A stretch of DNA of 64,000 nucleotides. Origin: CAYRQP01 sp964426545 (GTDB taxonomy: Bacteria > Fermentibacterota > Fermentibacteria > Fermentibacterales > JCC-6). Made by a program: the position numbers and the translations under genes. Shown here piece after piece: positions 60,719 through 64,000 of the stretch (position 1 is its first letter; each line of letters starts with the position of its first letter). The stretch is taken from NCBI GenBank assembly GCA_964426545.1, contig CAYRQP010000007.1, positions 1-64,000 on the forward strand. The letters run 5' to 3'. The notes under the pieces were generated by a model, which saw only the letters and a program-made list of their open reading frames with translations, was not told the origin of the DNA and did not search any database.

Positions 60719-62236
60719 CTAATTGCCAAAGGAATAGTCGACCTGAAGTCCTGCGCCATATCTTGAATTCCCGACGGTTTCCTCCCAGCCGCTGCCGATG
60801 ACTTTCAGGTTTTCGAAATTCTTCCAGTATCCCCGTGCTGTCAGTTTGAAGCCGTTTGGAATTGACAGTGATACGGCTCCCTGAAGCATAAAACCGGAAT
60901 CCCATAGAGAAACGGATCCAAATTCCCCCGGAAAAACAATCTCGGCAGCATAGATCCGTGAATTATATCCCCGGGTAGAAAAAGCAATAGCCCCTGCCCA
61001 CAAACGCCATTGGGAGTTCAGGTCATACCGCAGCCTGAATTCTCCGCCAGTACCGGTTTCGGAAGAATCTGATTCGGAATCCTGCCAGCCGGTAGCCTGG
61101 ACTTTTGCAGAAAGATGTATTTTCCTTCCGGGATCCCATGTTGTTTTAAGCCATAAGCGATAGGAATTATCATCTTCACTTCCGGAATTTCTTCCCCCTA
61201 ATGTGAAAAGCAGCCTTCCTTCAAGTCTCTGCTGTATTTCCCCTGAAAATTTCAGCAGATACTCATCATCGATGAATTGAGTCCTTACTCCTGCAGAGAA
61301 AGTAGTTCTTTCGAAGGGGCGGAAACGAAAACCGTATCCCGCCCCAAAGTCACAGGAAGTGCCTATTGGGAAAGAAGCCCGTGTCTCAGGAAAACCCTCA
61401 GGAAGACGGTAGATTGTGATGTTATGTTTGAACAGGTCGAGATTTTGTGTAAGAGCAGCCCATCCGGCAAAAGACAGTACAGTATCTACGAAAAACTGCC
61501 CAATCCCTGCTTCTCCGGATATGAGGAAGTCCTCGAAATTCAACCTCCAGTCCACTCCGCCGCGATATACTAAAGATGTGGAATCATCTTCGAAGGCTCT
61601 TCTAATTACAGCTGCGGTGATTCCGGCTTCAGGGATGGAAAGACGGAAAACTCCCAGTAATTCAGTAATACTTACCCGATCCGCGATTTCGGAAGGGGTT
61701 CGGTGATACCCTTCGCCGGAGCCGTCTATTTTGGAATAAGCGCTCAGTACAGAGAGATTATATGTACCCACAGATAACTGTGTCCCTATTCCTGTCATGG
61801 GTTCGCCACGGATTCCCCAAGAAGATGTAGCCAGCCGGATGTAATCTCTTATACCCGGCGGTTTGCATAAGTTCAGATTATCGACACCTGTCCAGGAACC
61901 GGGATATGAAAAGATAACCCCTGACCCGAGTTTTGACTTAAGCCATCCTGCAGAGACTGATGTAAAAGGAGACGACGAAGAGTTCCATCTGCATCCGCCT
62001 GCAATGATATCCACCCAGTCTTCACCCCTGTTCTTGTCCATGAGAAGGGACAAGTCGAGACCACCGGCAGATATCCTTATACGGTTATATAAAGAATATT
62101 CATCCCCTGTATATTCTCCGCCAAGTGTACCGCGGCAATCCGGAAACCGCCGCCAAATTCTCGTTCGGATATCGCCCTCGATGCTGTAGGCGGCGGATAC
62201 GGTAAGCATGAGAAGCAGGATTGAGAAATATTTCAC
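60719..62236 (-). CDS. Outer-membrane beta-barrel protein
   Basis: A 505-residue exported protein (signal peptide MKYFSILLLMLTVSAAYS), GTG start overlapping the upstream stop by four bases. The mature part is a series of amphipathic beta strands with YSLYNRIRISAGGLDLSLLM, LGSGVIFSYPGSW and YGAGLQVDYSFGN at the end, a large barrel. Barrels of this length often follow HhH-barrel genes in FCB bacteria, and the overlap here implies joint function with the ComEA-like partner. Confidence 0.72.
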   Translation of the reverse strand: MKYFSILLLMLTVSAAYSIEGDIRTRIWRRFPDCRGTLGGEYTGDEYSLYNRIRISAGGLDLSLLMDKNRGEDWVDIIAGGCRWNSSSSPFTSVSAGWLKSKLGSGVIFSYPGSWTGVDNLNLCKPPGIRDYIRLATSSWGIRGEPMTGIGTQLSVGTYNLSVLSAYSKIDGSGEGYHRTPSEIADRVSITELLGVFRLSIPEAGITAAVIRRAFEDDSTSLVYRGGVDWRLNFEDFLISGEAGIGQFFVDTVLSFAGWAALTQNLDLFKHNITIYRLPEGFPETRASFPIGTSCDFGAGYGFRFRPFERTTFSAGVRTQFIDDEYLLKFSGEIQQRLEGRLLFTLGGRNSGSEDDNSYRLWLKTTWDPGRKIHLSAKVQATGWQDSESDSSETGTGGEFRLRYDLNSQWRLWAGAIAFSTRGYNSRIYAAEIVFPGEFGSVSLWDSGFMLQGAVSLSIPNGFKLTARGYWKNFENLKVIGSGWEETVGNSRYGAGLQVDYSFGN

Positions 62237-63312
62237 TCAGTTACCAGATATTCCTGCAGGATTTCAAGCATGGCAGGACCTATGCCTGGACAATCATCCA
62301 GTGTGGCAACAGACCCGACAGGACCGTTCTCCTGCACCCATGCATGAATAGTACCGGCTTTCGACGGCCCGATTCCGGGAATGAACTCGAGTTCTTCTGC
62401 AGTTGCAGTGTTTATGTTAAGGGGGAAGGAAACTGTCAGTTCCTCTTCCTGTTCGTCTTCCAGAATAAGCGGAGCAGGATCAGATGCACACCCGCCCCAT
62501 GCAAGCGAAGCTACATGAGTGCCGGGAAGGGACGCATGGTTACCGTATCCCCATGACAGGTCGAAGTCGGAGAGAGAGATAACAACAGCAAATGAAAGTC
62601 TGACCGGATTTGTGACGGCTCCTGTCTGAAGGGTAAGTTCTTCCACGGGAGACGCGGAAACATGGAAGGAATATTCAGACTCAAGCCCTTCATTCCTGCG
62701 GAAGCCGGCACTGAGAGTAACTCCATCAACGGGAACGATACCTGCTGCAAGGTCGAATCCGCGAGGCTGGGCAGGGTCGCCGGACACTCCGATTTCAGTA
62801 CGCAGAACACCCCTTACCGCACCTGCAAAGTGAATACCCTGAATTGGGATACAACTGAAGCCTACATCCAGTCCGGCTCCGCTTCCACTGCCGTATCCGC
62901 TGATAGCAAGCCGCCTGTAAGAACAGCCGATTCCGACAGCAATTCCATCTGTAATCTTCCGTGCAGCAGAAGCGAGAATAGTGCCCTCTGTGTACGAATG
63001 GTCTCCTGATAGAGAGAAAGCCCCGCCCACGAACCAACTGTCGAACATCATTCCGCCGGAAAGCGAAGTTTTATCGAGTTCGCTTAGTCCATATGGTCTT
63101 GCACCTGATATTGCTATCCCCGAACTTTCGAGAAAAGAAGTAGCGGCAGGATTTTCCAGCATGACATGCGGGGAGCGTGGGAACAGTGAAGATGCCGGCC
63201 CGCAAAGAAGCCACGGAGATTCGGGCATTGGCTCGAAAGCCCCTTCTGAAATGGAAACACAGAAGAAGCAGGTAATCAGGTAGAACATCAAACGATTGTC
63301 TAAAATTGTCAT
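62233..63312 (-). CDS. PorV-like barrel fused to ComEA-type helix-hairpin-helix DNA-binding domain
   Basis: A 359-residue exported protein. Residues 30-275 resemble a PorV/UPF0164 barrel (PHVMLENPAATSFLESSGIAISG then Gly-rich strands). After an acidic linker (LILEDEQEEEL) residues 299-355 form a tandem helix-hairpin-helix: INTATAEELEFIPGIGPSKAG and LDDCPGIGPAMLEIL, the ComEA signature for double-stranded DNA binding. A DNA-uptake role at the outer membrane is plausible. ATG 63288 is an alternative start; a TATAGT box lies immediately before ATG 63312. Confidence 0.8.
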   Translation of the reverse strand: MTILDNRLMFYLITCFFCVSISEGAFEPMPESPWLLCGPASSLFPRSPHVMLENPAATSFLESSGIAISGARPYGLSELDKTSLSGGMMFDSWFVGGAFSLSGDHSYTEGTILASAARKITDGIAVGIGCSYRRLAISGYGSGSGAGLDVGFSCIPIQGIHFAGAVRGVLRTEIGVSGDPAQPRGFDLAAGIVPVDGVTLSAGFRRNEGLESEYSFHVSASPVEELTLQTGAVTNPVRLSFAVVISLSDFDLSWGYGNHASLPGTHVASLAWGGCASDPAPLILEDEQEEELTVSFPLNINTATAEELEFIPGIGPSKAGTIHAWVQENGPVGSVATLDDCPGIGPAMLEILQEYLVTE

Positions 63313-63482
63313 ACTATAGTGTACTTCATATTGAAGAGAATTTCAAGCCTCATCTATTTTGAATAAAACACCAGAACCTGACAGCAATATTGACGCTTGA
63401 CAATAGGTAAGCAAGTCATCAGTCTATGCTGTTGAATAATTAATTAAATCGGTTAATCCGATAGACTTTTTTGGAGCTGATA

Positions 63483-64000
63483 ATGGACCATGCATGTCCC
63501 GGATATTTCCGGCGGCAGGATGGCAGTGTACTAACAGACATTGCATTGGAAGTTCTGCGGAAACGCTTTCCGCATTCTAATAATCCTGTACGAGACTGGC
63601 TTCCCGGCAGACCTGACTGGGAAGAGGGTCTGCCCGATATCGATATCCTTAAGCAGGAACTTACAGACCTCCGCAGCCGCGGGGGGAAAATAGTCATATA
63701 TGGTCATGATGATATGGACGGCGTGACAGGGCTTTTCGTCGGAGTTACAATTCTCCGGGCTGAAGGTTATACCGTCATTCCAATAATCCCCCGCAGTTCT
63801 ACAGACGATTACGGTATCCGTCCTGCAAGAATGGAAGGTATTCTGAATAGCGGAGACCTTCTTCTTACCGTGGACTACGGTTGCTCCGCCGTCCACGGAG
63901 TGAAGTGGGCTATTGAAAAGGGCGCGCGGGTGGTAATAACAGACCATCACTTACTTAATCCTCCGCTTCCGCCTGCACACGGATTAATCAACCCGCAATT
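63483..64000 (+). CDS. recJ: DHH-family phosphoesterase, RecJ-like (3' end outside window)
   Basis: The frame from ATG 63483 (GGAG eight bases upstream) stays open for 172 codons to the window edge. It encodes IVIYGHDDMDGVTGLFV (motif I, D-x-D-G), SGDLLLTVDYGCSA (motif II, with Asp) and VVITDHHLL (motif III, DHH), the metal-binding motifs of RecJ 5'-3' single-strand exonucleases. The N-terminus (RKRFPHSNNPVRDWLPGR) is shorter than that of E. coli RecJ. A TTGACA lies at 63397-63402 without a convincing -10. Symbol tentative because only the first domain is visible. Confidence 0.8.
   Translation, partial: MDHACPGYFRRQDGSVLTDIALEVLRKRFPHSNNPVRDWLPGRPDWEEGLPDIDILKQELTDLRSRGGKIVIYGHDDMDGVTGLFVGVTILRAEGYTVIPIIPRSSTDDYGIRPARMEGILNSGDLLLTVDYGCSAVHGVKWAIEKGARVVITDHHLLNPPLPPAHGLINPQ

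Overview
The window looks like a chromosomal segment of a Gram-negative-type, probably anaerobic bacterium of the FCB superphylum or a related candidate phylum (something like Fermentibacterota; this is inference from gene style, not from a marker gene). The support is: many lipoproteins and outer-membrane beta-barrels, two gingipain-like (C25) proteases and a metallo-beta-lactamase-fold protein with C-terminal Por/FlgD-like sorting domains, PorV-like barrels, frequent TTG/GTG starts behind strong Shine-Dalgarno sites, and no phage or insertion-sequence genes.

Layout. 0-3.6 kb: a divergent PRPP-synthetase homologue, a sugar epimerase that apparently starts at CTG, an rRNA methyltransferase, a small lipoprotein and tRNA-Ser(CGA). 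3.8-9.9 kb: a tightly overlapping operon encoding four exported [4Fe-4S] ferredoxin-like proteins, an outer-membrane barrel that carries a flavinylation-type motif, and a DsbD/TauE-like membrane protein, followed by a CitD-CitE fusion and a zinc-ribbon protein. 9.9-14 kb (minus strand): a sodium symporter, a NapH-like Fe-S membrane protein with three exported Cys-rich repeats, and upstream of it a secreted protein gene interrupted by an in-frame UGA (C-x-x-UGA) with a SECIS-like hairpin. 14-20.8 kb: tRNA-Asp, a FadL-like barrel, a GH39-like lipoprotein, small exported proteins and formate-THF ligase. 20.8-30.4 kb (minus): two C25 proteases around a PAS protein, GDP-mannose dehydratase and a large OB-fold/beta-propeller lipoprotein.

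30.4-55.4 kb is a surface-polysaccharide locus: radical SAM protein, O-antigen ligase, sulfotransferase, two polymer-processing toroid proteins, Wzx flippase, five glycosyltransferases, acetyltransferases, a deacetylase, an HMG-CoA-lyase-like enzyme lacking its catalytic Cys, an epimerase, a CapK-type adenylate-forming enzyme, a DUF354 protein and a two-domain oxidoreductase. 55.5-64 kb: SLC13/RCK permease, lamin-tail and MBL-fold exported proteins, PorV-like barrel, dCMP deaminase, a barrel pair one of which carries a ComEA-like DNA-binding tail, and the start of a RecJ-like DHH nuclease that runs off the window.

The most unusual material is the exported redox gene set (3.8-8.1 kb plus 11.7-13.9 kb). 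I read it as a candidate extracytoplasmic electron-transfer system that combines ferredoxin domains inserted into FnIII-like sandwiches, a possible flavin-carrying barrel, membrane thiol and Fe-S proteins and a possible selenoprotein; this is an inference from motifs. Short palindromic (REP-like) repeats of at least two sequence families are scattered between genes, two of them directly behind tRNA 3' ends.
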